The notes under the pieces are model-generated. The model had not been told where the DNA came from, ran no database searches, and was given only the letters and a program-made list of their open reading frames with translations. DNA of 64,000 bases from Arthrobacter sp. fls2-241-R2A-200 (GTDB lineage Bacteria > Actinomycetota > Actinomycetes > Actinomycetales > Micrococcaceae). The DNA is taken from the NCBI RefSeq assembly GCF_030209745.1, contig NZ_JARVRJ010000001.1, positions 310,001 through 374,000 on the forward strand. Direction: 5' to 3'. Position 1 is the first letter of the stretch. Each line of letters opens with the position of its first letter. This document shows positions 27,472 through 36,754 of the stretch, one piece after another. A program made the translations under genes and the position numbers.

Positions 27472-28953
27472 ATGACTGTCACGGTTGAACGCGAAAGCGA
27501 ACTGCTGGCTTCTGTCCCTACTGGCCTGCTGATCAACGGTCAGTGGCGCCCGGCGGGATCCGGTAAGACCTTTGATGTAGAGGACCCGGCCACGGGCAAG
27601 GTCCTGCTGAGCATCTCCGATGCCGGTGCCGAAGACGGCGCGGCCGCCCTCGACGCCGCCGCTGCCGCCCAGGCAGACTGGGCCCGCACCCCCCCGCGCG
27701 AACGCGGCGAGATCCTGCGCCGCGCATTTGAACTGGTCACCGAGCGGGCCGAGGACTTTGCCCTGCTGATGACCCTGGAAATGGGCAAGCCGTTGGCCGA
27801 AGCCCGTGGCGAGGTCACCTACGGCGCTGAGTTCCTCCGCTGGTTCTCCGAGGAAGCTGTTCGCGTCTCCGGCCGCTACTCTGCAGCCCCTGACGGCAAG
27901 AACCGCCTCCTGGTGCAGAAGAAGCCCGTTGGCCCCTGCCTGCTGATCACGCCGTGGAACTTCCCCTTGGCCATGGCCACCCGCAAGGTAGCCCCCGCCG
28001 TCGCCGCCGGTTGCACCATGGTGCTCAAGCCCGCCAACCTGACCCCCCTGACCAGCCTGCTGTTCGCACAGGTCATGCAAGAGGCCGGTCTTCCGGCAGG
28101 TGTCCTGAACGTCATCCAGACCTCCACCGCGGGCGCCGTGACCGGCCCGCTGATCAAGGACGACCGCCTACGCAAGATCTCCTTCACCGGCTCCACGCCC
28201 GTTGGCCAGGCCTTGATCCGTGAAGCTGCGGACAAGGTCCTGCGCACGTCCATGGAACTCGGTGGCAACGCCCCGTTCGTCGTCTTCGAAGACGCCGACC
28301 TGGACAAGGCCGTTGAAGGTGCCATCGCTGCGAAGATGCGCAACATGGGCGAGGCCTGTACGGCTGCCAACCGCTTCATTGTGCACGAGTCCATCGCCGA
28401 CTCCTTCGCTGAGAAGTTCGCCGCCAAGATCGGTGCACTCACCACGGCCCGTGGCACCGAGCCCGAGTCCAAGGTGGGTCCGTTGATCGACGGCAAAGCC
28501 CGCGATGGCGTCCACGCCTTGGTCACCGAGGCTGTGGCAGCCGGCGCCGAGGCAGTTACCGGTGGCTCCGCCGTCGACGGTCCCGGTTACTTCTACCAGC
28601 CCACGGTCCTGAAGAACGTCCCGGCCGATTCCCGCATCCTCCAGGAAGAAATCTTCGGTCCGGTAGCCCCGATCGTCACGTTCTCCACCGAGGATGACGC
28701 CGTTCGCCTGGCCAACAACACCGAATACGGCCTGGTGGCATACGTCTTCACCAAGGATCTCAACCGCGGCCTGCGCATCAGCGAACGCCTGGAGACCGGC
28801 ATGCTCGGCCTCAACGCCGGCGTCATCTCCAACGCGGCGGCACCGTTCGGCGGCGTCAAGCAGTCCGGCCTGGGCCGCGAAGGCGGTTCCGAAGGCATCG
28901 AAGAGTACCTCTACACCCAGTACGTAGGTATCGCGGACCCCTACGCCGACTAG
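27472..28953 (+). CDS. gabD: NAD(P)-dependent succinate-semialdehyde dehydrogenase-type ALDH
   Basis: Aldehyde dehydrogenase of 493 residues, best matching succinate-semialdehyde dehydrogenase (GABA shunt end step, succinate semialdehyde to succinate). The SPWNFP-like motif reads TPWNFPLAM, the catalytic Glu is in MELGGNAP, and the nucleophilic Cys is in GEACTAANRF. AAGGAGTCGCC before the ATG at 27472 sets the start; an in-frame GTG 39 bp upstream is less well supported. No GABA transaminase gene is adjacent, so other aldehydes remain possible. Confidence 0.86.
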   Translation: MTVTVERESELLASVPTGLLINGQWRPAGSGKTFDVEDPATGKVLLSISDAGAEDGAAALDAAAAAQADWARTPPRERGEILRRAFELVTERAEDFALLMTLEMGKPLAEARGEVTYGAEFLRWFSEEAVRVSGRYSAAPDGKNRLLVQKKPVGPCLLITPWNFPLAMATRKVAPAVAAGCTMVLKPANLTPLTSLLFAQVMQEAGLPAGVLNVIQTSTAGAVTGPLIKDDRLRKISFTGSTPVGQALIREAADKVLRTSMELGGNAPFVVFEDADLDKAVEGAIAAKMRNMGEACTAANRFIVHESIADSFAEKFAAKIGALTTARGTEPESKVGPLIDGKARDGVHALVTEAVAAGAEAVTGGSAVDGPGYFYQPTVLKNVPADSRILQEEIFGPVAPIVTFSTEDDAVRLANNTEYGLVAYVFTKDLNRGLRISERLETGMLGLNAGVISNAAAPFGGVKQSGLGREGGSEGIEEYLYTQYVGIADPYAD

Positions 28954-29004
28954 GCTGCAGGATCCAGTCCACCGCTCTCGCAACAAGAACGGTTGACGCA
29001 AAGT

Positions 29005-29048
29005 AAAGGGCCCGGCCCGGAACCACAAGTTCCGGCGCCGGGCCCTTT
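29005..29048 (+). terminator. Strong bidirectional terminator after gabD
   Basis: AAAGGGCCCGGC pairs with GCCGGGCCCTTT, and an inner CCGGAAC/GTTCCGG stem closes on a CACAA loop. The A-run on one side and T-run on the other let it work for gabD and for the convergent transglutaminase gene. A 17-bp-period duplication of CGGGCCTTTGCTGT (29039-29071) overlaps its right arm. Confidence 0.88.
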
Positions 29049-29092
29049 GCTGTAGCGGGCCTTTGCTGTGGCGGGTCAGACTCACCGGCGCC

Positions 29093-31642
29093 CTATCGCC
29101 TCTCGGGTAACAGCCTGCCCAGCTTTCGCCAGCTCCGGGTGAGGGCCCACCCCGCGGAGTTACCCGCCGTGCGCAGCGACCGGAGCGGCGCCCCCAAACC
29201 GCGGGACCACCGATGCATCAACGACGGCGGGACCCACTCCGCGCGGAAGCGCACGGACCAGCGGGCGTTGCTGCGAAGCGATTCGCGAACGACGGCGATG
29301 CGCGGCGCAGCCGGTGTTGCCGCTGGTGGTACGCCACCTCGACCCGCAGGCTGGCCGTACCGATCGCGTTCGAAGTCGGAGGTAAGGGATGCGACCGCCA
29401 CGTGGGCGGCGTCGTCGATGCCTCCTGCCTGACCCAAGGCGGCGCTGGCACGTAGCCGGGCGGAAAAGTGGCGCGGCGTTTCACTGGGCGCGGAGGGCAT
29501 GCCGTAATCGGTGGCCAAGTCCTGCAACTCCGCCCACGCAAGCCCGGGAGCCGGGTCCCGGTATCCGGGAGGCGGGGTGCCGGCACGCGCTGGTGGGCGA
29601 ACAGCGAGCCGTCGGCGGCGCTGCGCTGTCCGGGCCAGCCGGGGGGAGCAGAGGAAGGCAACCAGCAGCAGGAAGCCGGCAGCCCCAACACTGATCACGG
29701 GAAGTGTGCTGACCTCGGCGGGACCGGCAACGGCAGCGGAAGCTCCCGCCGTCGGGGTGGCGGTGGGCGCTGGCGCCTCGGGGGTCGCAGCGCTGTTCTT
29801 TTCATCGGTGTTTGAGGTGATACTGCCGGGTACCGTGGGATCGGTCGCGTAATCGGGAACAACACCGCGGGAAGGTGTGGGCTCGAACGGAACCCATCCG
29901 AGGCCTTCGAAGTACAGTTCGGGCCAAGCATGTGCGTCGCGGGCGTCCACCTCATATTCAGGGAATGACCCTTGGCCAACCAGCGCGACGGACTGTCCGG
30001 TGGGATGCCCGGGGGCGTAGCCCACAGCAACGCGGCTGGGGATACCCTCAACACGCGCCATGACCGCCATGGCGGAGGAGAAGTGCACGCAGTAGCCGCT
30101 CTTGACCGTAAGGAAGTCGGCCAGGACGGACAGTCCGTTGCCGTCATAGCCGTTCTGGACGGGAGCCTGGAGCGAATACGTGAACTCGCTGGAGCGCAGG
30201 TACTTTTGGATGGCCAGCGCCTTGTCGTAGTTGTTGCCAGCGGACGCCGTCACTGTGTTGGCGGTCTTCCGCACGATGTCCGGGAGGTTTGCCGGGATCC
30301 GGAGAAAGTCGTTGGAGATGCCGCGGGGAGCGGCGTTGGCCAGCGCCAGGGCTTGGGCGGTTATTTTGGGCGACGCCGAGAAAACCACGTACCGCTGCCC
30401 GCGGGTACTGCTGTCCGTGCTCATGATGCTCAAAGTGGCCGGGTCCCACGTCCAACTCCCGCTGAGCCCGTTGACCGACGCGGGGGCGAACGGCGCCGGA
30501 AGGTACGGGCTGGTGAACTGGCCGGCGTCGATGGAAGTGACGGCGGGGACGGTGGGGCCCTGCAGGGTGTAGCCGGCGTCGATCTTGTCCGTACCGGGAC
30601 GGCGCTGACCGGCCCGATCGTCGGGCGACCACGTTTCGCCGTCGAAGCTGTCTATGGTCACCGACCTCAGGTACTCGGCGCTTCCGGAGCTCGTGGCATA
30701 GGTGATCCGTCCAGCACCCGTAGGGCTGCGCAGGCTGTTGCCCAAGGTGATCATCGGGTTCAATCCGTTCGCCGTCCCCCAAGGACTCAATCGCGAGCCT
30801 TGGGGGAAAGTACCGGAGTCGAAGCCCGGAATCGCCAGGGGGACCACCAAAGCCAGGCCAAGAGCCAGCCCGCCGGCCACCATGGAACGTTTGAACTGCG
30901 AAGAACCGCGTGTGGAGCCGGACTGCAGGCGGGGGTCATGGGCAAACCACTGGCTGGTGCCGAGGATGAGCAGGTAACCGATCCCGGCCCCGAGGAACCC
31001 GGCCACGCCCACACTCTGCGGTTTTACGGTGGCTGGAACCACCATGACAGCAAGTAGCCCCAGACCGCTGACGGCGGGCATGGACAGCGGAACGGCCAGC
31101 GCATCCATCAGGATGACCAACAGGCCCAGGCAGGCACACATAACGAAAACGATTCCCGCGTTGGGAGGAACTGGCGCGGTCTCGGAGACTACGGTTTCTG
31201 CTGCCCGCTGCATCAGCTTGCCGACGGCGGCCAAGGTAGCCGGGGTGGGGATGAACCCGAGCAGGCTTTCTTGCCTGCAAAAGATGAAACTCAAGATGGC
31301 CGCCAGCATGCCCAGCGAGCCGGCGGTGGCCAGCAACGGACGCGCCCTGAGTGAACGGAGGGCAGCCAGGCTCAGCGCCGCCACGGTCACCGTAGTGATC
31401 AGTGGCAGCAGCCAAGCCCAGCCCCGGAAAACCCCATTGAGGGACAACGACGAACCCAGGACGGCCACGGCGATGGAACCCGCCATGAGCCACGGGTAGG
31501 GGCCCGCGCCGGCCGTGCGGGGCTCGCGTGTGAGGGATCCGGACGTGGGGGAGCCCGCTGTGGGGTCTGCTGTTGGGGAGTCTGGCGAGGCGCCATCCCC
31601 GCCCGGGTTCGGACGTATCCGATGTTCCTGTCCCGCGCTCAT
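29093..31642 (-). CDS. Transglutaminase-like TgpA family membrane protein (DUF3488)
   Basis: 849 residues from the ATG at 31642, which overlaps the DUF58 stop as ATGA. A Pro/Ser/Thr-rich N-terminus is followed by about six helices of the TgpA/DUF3488 region, then a periplasm-side transglutaminase domain (KSGYCVHFSSAMAVMAR holds the Cys; VDARDAHAWPELYF the His; WVPFEPTP the acidic residue), a further helix and a DUF4129-like cytosolic tail. It belongs to the widespread MoxR-DUF58-TgpA module, thought to act in envelope protein maturation or stress. A longer in-frame upstream start would invade DUF58 and is rejected. Confidence 0.91.
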   Translation of the reverse strand: MSAGQEHRIRPNPGGDGASPDSPTADPTAGSPTSGSLTREPRTAGAGPYPWLMAGSIAVAVLGSSLSLNGVFRGWAWLLPLITTVTVAALSLAALRSLRARPLLATAGSLGMLAAILSFIFCRQESLLGFIPTPATLAAVGKLMQRAAETVVSETAPVPPNAGIVFVMCACLGLLVILMDALAVPLSMPAVSGLGLLAVMVVPATVKPQSVGVAGFLGAGIGYLLILGTSQWFAHDPRLQSGSTRGSSQFKRSMVAGGLALGLALVVPLAIPGFDSGTFPQGSRLSPWGTANGLNPMITLGNSLRSPTGAGRITYATSSGSAEYLRSVTIDSFDGETWSPDDRAGQRRPGTDKIDAGYTLQGPTVPAVTSIDAGQFTSPYLPAPFAPASVNGLSGSWTWDPATLSIMSTDSSTRGQRYVVFSASPKITAQALALANAAPRGISNDFLRIPANLPDIVRKTANTVTASAGNNYDKALAIQKYLRSSEFTYSLQAPVQNGYDGNGLSVLADFLTVKSGYCVHFSSAMAVMARVEGIPSRVAVGYAPGHPTGQSVALVGQGSFPEYEVDARDAHAWPELYFEGLGWVPFEPTPSRGVVPDYATDPTVPGSITSNTDEKNSAATPEAPAPTATPTAGASAAVAGPAEVSTLPVISVGAAGFLLLVAFLCSPRLARTAQRRRRLAVRPPARAGTPPPGYRDPAPGLAWAELQDLATDYGMPSAPSETPRHFSARLRASAALGQAGGIDDAAHVAVASLTSDFERDRYGQPAGRGGVPPAATPAAPRIAVVRESLRSNARWSVRFRAEWVPPSLMHRWSRGLGAPLRSLRTAGNSAGWALTRSWRKLGRLLPERR

Positions 31643-33060
31643 CGTGGCACCGCTGCTCCGCGTCGAACGTCCATGGCTGCTCCGGCCGCCGCCACGATGC
31701 CGCCTTCCTCGAAGGCCGACCATGCCTGGGCCAATGGTGTCCGGGCTGTCACGGCAGCGGCACGCCACCCGGCCCTCGAGAGAATCTCCACAGCCTCGTC
31801 CCGGGGGTGCACCCCGTCGGTCATCACCAAGGCAAAGGCGTTGGCACCATAGCCTGCCGCCGGTGCGAGGGCCCGGGCTTCGGCTACGGTCAGGTTTCCA
31901 AGGAGGGCCAAGAGCGGGCCCCGTAGCCGGTGCATGGCAAGTTTGTCCATCAACCCGTCATCGAAAGGGGCGTCGGAGAAATCAGCGCCTACCGTTCCGG
32001 CGGCTCCGTCATGGTGCTCGGGGCGGGCGTGCCTGGGGCCGGTCAGTTCGATCGCGGCAAGCCCCTCCGCGATGGCATGCAGGCCGCCGAGCCCGGAGAA
32101 TTCCTCTGCTTCGGGGTCCGGTGCCGATCGTGAATGCAGGAATGCAGGGTTTCCGAACGCGTCGAGGAGGCGCAGTGAGTAGTTCCGCTCTGCCAAGTGG
32201 GCCGCGATGGACATGGCCGCTGTGACCATCCACTCAAATCCCGGCCCGGTGATGAGGTCCGAGTCTTCGTCATGGCCGCTGAAGCCGGTGCCGAGCCCGG
32301 CAGCGAAGGCGGTGAACCGATGATCGAGGATAACCGTGGCCTCCGGAGTGGTCACCGATTCCTCTTGCCGCACCATGAGTTGCCCGTGCCGCGCGGTCGC
32401 CGCCCAGTGCACGCGCCGCAGCGGGTCCCCGTGCCGGTACTCCCGGGTCATGATGTCGTCATCACTCGGGTTGGCCCGGACCCGGGTGGCGGTGACGCCG
32501 TCGTTGCCTCTGGCCCCGGCCAGGCCCGTCACCGGAAGTTCGACGGCGGCCGGCGTCACCGTGAGGATGTCGCCGTCGCCGATGGAGTGTCGGCGCAAGG
32601 ACAAGCCGAAAGGGTCGCTGAATTCCGCGGTCACCGGACCGATCCGGAACTGACCGCGCTTGCCGGACCGCAACTGGTATTCGTAGCGGCTGGTCCCGCC
32701 TGAAGCGGATCTCGCGGGAAAACGAAAGGCGGGAGGGCTGCCAAACCGCGGAGGTAGTTGCTCCTCCATGGTCACGTGCCCCGAGTCGAACCCGGAGCGG
32801 GCAACGGCTAAGCGAACGGTGGTGGCAGCGGAGGTTTCCACAGTGGATGGGTTGAACTCCCTGTACACCTGAAAGGAGGGCTTGAGCATCCGTACCCCTG
32901 CCAAGGAGAGTAAAGGCAAGAGGAACAGCAGCACCGCCAAGGTCAGCAGGTCCCGCCTGCCCATCACGGCTGCGCAACCGAGGGACACCGCACCGCTGCC
33001 CAGCAGGCCCCACCCACGGTTGGTGAACAAATGCGTGGGGAGCCACCCTGCTACCGACAT
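31639..33060 (-). CDS. DUF58 domain-containing membrane protein
   Basis: A 473-residue protein with two N-terminal helices (GLLGSGAVSLGCAAVMG; LLTLAVLLFLLPLLSLAG), an extracytoplasmic beta region, and the DUF58 signature REYRHGDPLRRVHWAATARH at about residues 205-225, next to a von Willebrand-A-like fold. It partners MoxR ATPases. GGAGG and GGAAG precede the ATG, 12 bp after moxR, and the 3' end overlaps the transglutaminase gene by 4 bp. Confidence 0.91.
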   Translation of the reverse strand: MSVAGWLPTHLFTNRGWGLLGSGAVSLGCAAVMGRRDLLTLAVLLFLLPLLSLAGVRMLKPSFQVYREFNPSTVETSAATTVRLAVARSGFDSGHVTMEEQLPPRFGSPPAFRFPARSASGGTSRYEYQLRSGKRGQFRIGPVTAEFSDPFGLSLRRHSIGDGDILTVTPAAVELPVTGLAGARGNDGVTATRVRANPSDDDIMTREYRHGDPLRRVHWAATARHGQLMVRQEESVTTPEATVILDHRFTAFAAGLGTGFSGHDEDSDLITGPGFEWMVTAAMSIAAHLAERNYSLRLLDAFGNPAFLHSRSAPDPEAEEFSGLGGLHAIAEGLAAIELTGPRHARPEHHDGAAGTVGADFSDAPFDDGLMDKLAMHRLRGPLLALLGNLTVAEARALAPAAGYGANAFALVMTDGVHPRDEAVEILSRAGWRAAAVTARTPLAQAWSAFEEGGIVAAAGAAMDVRRGAAVPR

Positions 33061-33072
33061 CTTCCGTGCCTC

Positions 33073-34176
33073 CTAACCGGCGCGGCGTTCCCTGGCCCAC
33101 GCCCCGGCGGGTTCTTTCGCAACGGGAACGGACGTCAGGATGCTGTGGAGAATGCTCTGCGGGGTGTCACCGGAACTTGCGGCTTTGCGCTCGAGGATGA
33201 TCCGGTGGGCCAATACGGACTCGGCCACGTCCAGCACGTCGTCGGGCAGTACGAAGTCACGGCCGTCAAGGGCAGCGGTGGCTTTGGCAGCCCGCAGGAG
33301 CTGTAGCAAGGATCGCGGGCTGGCCCCCAGGCGCAGGTTCGCGCTGTCCCGGGTGGCACGGCCGATTGCCACCGTGTATTCCTTGATGGCAGTGGACACG
33401 TAGACCTGCTGGACCATGGCGATCATGGCAGCGACGTCGTTGGCGGTAACCACCGGAGTGACTTTGACCAAAGGGGAGGACGATTGATGTGTTTCCAGCA
33501 TCTGGATCTCTGCGTCCTTGTCCGGGTAGCCCATGGAGATCCGCGCCATGAAGCGATCACGCTGGGCCTCGGGCAACGGGTAGGTACCTTCCATTTCGAT
33601 GGGGTTTTGGGTTGCCACCACCATGAAAGGCAGCCCCAACTGATATGACTTCCCGTCCACCGTCACCTGGTGCTCCTCCATGCACTCAAGGAGGGCGGAC
33701 TGGGTCTTGGCTGAGGCCCTGTTGATCTCGTCACCGATGACGATGTTGGCGAACACGGCACCGGGACGGAACTCGAACTGCCGGGAGGACTGGTTGTAAA
33801 TGGACACCCCCGTGACATCGGAGGGCAACAGGTCCGGGGTGAACTGAATGCGGGAAACGGTGCAATCGACCGTCCTCGCCAAGGTTTTGGCCAACAGGGT
33901 TTTCCCAACCCCCGGCACATCTTCGAGCAGCAGGTGGCCCTGGGCGAGGAGCACCGTCAGGGCGAGCTTGGCGGCGTCGGCCTTTCCGTCGATGACCCGG
34001 TTGATGGAACCCAGGATGAGCTCACTGGCCTCGTGGAAGCGCTCGGCGTCCATCGGGTGCTGACCGTGGCCGTTGAGTGCCGCGTCCCGTGGCTGGGCAG
34101 GTTGGACTGCGGCCTCACGCTGTGACTGCTCAAGCCGCTGTGAATGCTCGATGGCGACTGGTCGCTTGGACTCCAT
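33073..34176 (-). CDS. MoxR-family AAA+ ATPase
   Basis: About 367 residues. Walker A is GVGKTLLAKTLA, Walker B is VIGDEINRAS, sensor and arginine-finger blocks follow (VVATQNPIEMEGTYPLPEAQRDRF, read in parts). MoxR ATPases act as chaperones for DUF58/vWA partners. The ATG at 34176 has AAGGG 6 bases upstream; a TTG at 34209 would add 11 residues but has its AGGAGG almost touching it. First gene of the moxR-DUF58-tgpA operon, divergent from tatD. Confidence 0.92.
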   Translation of the reverse strand: MESKRPVAIEHSQRLEQSQREAAVQPAQPRDAALNGHGQHPMDAERFHEASELILGSINRVIDGKADAAKLALTVLLAQGHLLLEDVPGVGKTLLAKTLARTVDCTVSRIQFTPDLLPSDVTGVSIYNQSSRQFEFRPGAVFANIVIGDEINRASAKTQSALLECMEEHQVTVDGKSYQLGLPFMVVATQNPIEMEGTYPLPEAQRDRFMARISMGYPDKDAEIQMLETHQSSSPLVKVTPVVTANDVAAMIAMVQQVYVSTAIKEYTVAIGRATRDSANLRLGASPRSLLQLLRAAKATAALDGRDFVLPDDVLDVAESVLAHRIILERKAASSGDTPQSILHSILTSVPVAKEPAGAWARERRAG

Positions 34177-34318
34177 GGATTGCCCTTCAGCCGTGGCCGC
34201 CTTTGGCAATCCTCCTGGAGCGCTGCCAATGCGGGCTTTCCGTCCAGCCTACCTAGACAATGGCTTTGGCAGACAGAGTGCCCGCGGAATTTCTGCGCAG
34301 CCGGATTAAGGTGGGAGC

Positions 34319-35230
34319 ATGTGCAATTCCCTCGCTCCTGCTCCCTACCGTGCTCGTGACGACGAGCACGAGGCCCTCCCTGCGGAAACAGGTACGTCCC
34401 GCAAGGATTACCCACCAGCTCCAGAACCCCTGCCGGTACCAGTGATGGACAACCACACCCACCTGGATTTCCGGCACGGCGTGATCGAGGTATCGGTCCG
34501 CGATGCCCTGGACGCTGCGGAGAGCGTGGGGGTGCAGGGTGCCGTGCAGGTTGGCTGCGACCTCGAATCGTCCCGATTCACTGTCAAAGCGGTCGACGCC
34601 GATCCCCGCCTCCTCGGGGCCGTCGCCATCCACCCGAACGACGCACCGGAATACGCCGAGAGGGGCGAATTGGAAACAGCGCTCGCCGAGATCGAGCAAC
34701 TGGCTGGCCACCCGAGGATCCGCGCCATCGGCGAGACTGGTTTGGACTTCTTCCGAACGCAGGGCGAAGGGTTGGCCCATCAGCGGTATTCATTCCGCAG
34801 GCACATCGACATTGCCAAGAGACTGGACCTGACGTTGCAGATCCATGACCGGGACGCCCATGATGACGTGGTGCAGGTCCTCCGTGAGGAAGGTGCACCC
34901 GACCGCGTGGTCTTCCACTGTTTTTCCGGCGATGAAGAGCTGGCCAGGACGTGCAACGAGCACGGCTGGTACATGTCCTTCGCCGGCACCATGACATTCA
35001 AGAATGCAGGGAACCTCCGCGGGGCGTTGGCAGTGGCAGAACCGGGGAGGATCCTGGTGGAGACGGACTCGCCATTCCTGACGCCGCACCCGCATCGTGG
35101 CCGTCCGAACGCCAGTTACATGGTTCCCTACACTGTCCGCGCCATGGCTGACGTGACAGGAAGTGACCTCGCGGAACTCTGTTCGCGGCTGGCGAAAAAT
35201 ACCGTGGATGCTTATGGATCTTGGGCCTAA
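34319..35230 (+). CDS. TatD-family metal-dependent hydrolase
   Basis: TatD-type DNase/hydrolase, 303 residues. The metal ligands are seen in DNHTHLDF, GETGLDF, LQIHDRDAHDD, HCFSGDEELA and ETDSPFLTPHPHRG. Residues 1-42 are a polar Pro-rich extension before the TIM barrel; an internal ATG at 34445 right before DNHTHLDF is an alternative start. It precedes the rpf-rsmA-ispE group, a conserved actinobacterial order. Confidence 0.92.
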   Translation: MCNSLAPAPYRARDDEHEALPAETGTSRKDYPPAPEPLPVPVMDNHTHLDFRHGVIEVSVRDALDAAESVGVQGAVQVGCDLESSRFTVKAVDADPRLLGAVAIHPNDAPEYAERGELETALAEIEQLAGHPRIRAIGETGLDFFRTQGEGLAHQRYSFRRHIDIAKRLDLTLQIHDRDAHDDVVQVLREEGAPDRVVFHCFSGDEELARTCNEHGWYMSFAGTMTFKNAGNLRGALAVAEPGRILVETDSPFLTPHPHRGRPNASYMVPYTVRAMADVTGSDLAELCSRLAKNTVDAYGSWA

Positions 35231-35533
35231 TCCGCGCTTTTTAGCCGGTGTACCGGACGTTCCCCCAGGTTCCATGGGGGATACCCGGTATGCAGAAGGC
35301 TTGGATGGTTTATAACGGATCGGTTACTGTGTTAAACAAGTAGCCGGGGTCGGGGAAGGCCTTCGGACAGCTGGCCTGCTGATGCAGGCCCTCAGTTCAA
35401 CGATGTGAAACGGCGCAAACGGCCGGCAGTAAAAGGCGGGACCAGGCTTATATGCCTGGCCCCAACGTTTTGCGGCCACGCTCGTTTTTGTGCTCTTCCC
35501 CGTGCCTGGATGGTCTAAGAGTAATGGGCAATC
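35231..35533 (+). promoter_or_regulatory. 300-bp leader upstream of rpf with several hairpins
   Basis: No gene is seen. A TCCCCCA/TGGGGGA hairpin (35261-35281) probably ends tatD transcription. Downstream are GGCCTGC-TGAT-GCAGGCC (35373-35390) and CCAGGC-TTATAT-GCCTGG with flanking GGG/CCC (35438-35463) followed by AACGTTTTG. The last could act as an attenuator before rpf. No match to the c-di-AMP riboswitch known upstream of some rpf genes was recognised. Confidence 0.5.
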
Positions 35534-36697
35534 GTGATCAAGTTCTTCACAACGGATGGCAAGTTCAGCTTTCTCAAAGTCGGTGTCCAAGTGTTGGTTG
35601 TCGCAGCACTGGTGGTCGGAGTTGTCGCCTTCGTCGGCAACAACAAGACCGTAACCCTCAACGTTGACGGCAAGGTGAGCTCCATCCAGACCTTCGGTGG
35701 CACTGTTGACGAAGTCGTCAAGGCTGCAAAGGTCGAGCTGAAGAACACGGACCGCGTCTCACCGGCACTGAATGCCAAGGTGGATAACGGCTCTGTGGTG
35801 AACGTGAACCTCGCTAAGGCGGTGTCCATTGACTTGGACGGCGCCCGCAAGACGGTCACCACCACGTCCCCGGACGTTGCCGGACTGGTCTCCGAGCTCG
35901 GCGTAGCCAGCACGTCCAAGGTCTCCCAGCCCAAGGATGCCTCGCTGGCAGTCAACGGTTCGTTCGTCTCCATCTCCACGCCCAAGACCATCAGCATCGT
36001 CGCTGACGGCAAGGACACCAACACCACCACGACGGCGGCCGACGTCGCCACGGTCTTGAAGGACGCCGGTGTTAAGGTGGGCGCTGATGACCGGGTCTCC
36101 CAGCCGGGCAACGCCCCGATCATCCAGGACATGGTGATCAAGGTCTCCCGCGTGGACACCAGCAAGACCGCCCAAGCTACCGAAGATGTCCCCTTCGACA
36201 GTGTGAAATCGGACAGTGCCGACCTGTTCAAGGGCGAGCAAAAGGTTACCCAGGCCGGTGTGGCCGGCTCTTTGGTCAAGACGTTCAAACTGGTCCTTGT
36301 TGATGGCCAGGAGGCATCCCGTGAACTCGTGTCCAGCAATGTGACCACCCAGCCTGTTACCGAGAAGATCAGCGTCGGCACCAAGGACCGCCCGGCCCCC
36401 GCGCCGGCGCCTGCCGCGGCTGCCTCAGCCCCTGTTTCGAGTGGACCCACCGGCGCCCCGAACGAAGCCATGTGGGACAGGATCGCCCAGTGTGAGTCCG
36501 GTGGAAACTGGGCCATCAACAGCGGCAACGGATACTACGGTGGCCTCCAGTTCTCTGGTTCGACGTGGCTGGCCAACGGTGGTGGCGCATACGCTCCCAC
36601 CGCAAACCTTGCCAGCAAGGCACAGCAAATCGAGATCGCCAACCGTCTCTACGCCCGCAACGGCCTCAGCGACTGGGGCTGCGCGCACGCAGCCTGA
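35534..36697 (+). CDS. Resuscitation-promoting factor, RpfB-like
   Basis: A 387-residue membrane-anchored or secreted muralytic enzyme. Residues about 14-34 form one hydrophobic helix; three DUF348 (ubiquitin-like) repeats follow to about residue 200, then a G5 domain (about 210-290), a Pro/Ala linker, and a C-terminal Rpf lysozyme-like domain (about 310-387). The catalytic Glu is in AQCESGGNW (about Glu321); YYGGLQF and WGC complete the fold. It cleaves peptidoglycan and promotes regrowth from dormancy. The GTG start has only a weak AAGAG site. It lies directly upstream of rsmA-ispE, as RpfB genes usually do. Confidence 0.93.
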   Translation: MIKFFTTDGKFSFLKVGVQVLVVAALVVGVVAFVGNNKTVTLNVDGKVSSIQTFGGTVDEVVKAAKVELKNTDRVSPALNAKVDNGSVVNVNLAKAVSIDLDGARKTVTTTSPDVAGLVSELGVASTSKVSQPKDASLAVNGSFVSISTPKTISIVADGKDTNTTTTAADVATVLKDAGVKVGADDRVSQPGNAPIIQDMVIKVSRVDTSKTAQATEDVPFDSVKSDSADLFKGEQKVTQAGVAGSLVKTFKLVLVDGQEASRELVSSNVTTQPVTEKISVGTKDRPAPAPAPAAAASAPVSSGPTGAPNEAMWDRIAQCESGGNWAINSGNGYYGGLQFSGSTWLANGGGAYAPTANLASKAQQIEIANRLYARNGLSDWGCAHAA

Positions 36698-36703
36698 CCC
36701 GTT

Positions 36704-36735
36704 CGCCGGACATCCGGCACAGGGGATGTCCGGCG
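36704..36735 (+). terminator. Perfect 12-bp-stem hairpin between rpf and rsmA
   Basis: CGCCGGACATCC and GGATGTCCGGCG form a perfect stem with an 8-nt loop, starting 6 bp after the rpf stop. No U-tract follows, and rsmA starts 20 bp later, so it may be partial attenuation rather than full termination. Confidence 0.6.
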
Positions 36736-36754
36736 CAGACGATACGATACCTAG

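Noticed and set aside
35300-35533. c-di-AMP (ydaO-type) riboswitch before rpf
   Set aside because: The characteristic conserved purine-rich core could not be matched in the leader; only simple hairpins are visible.
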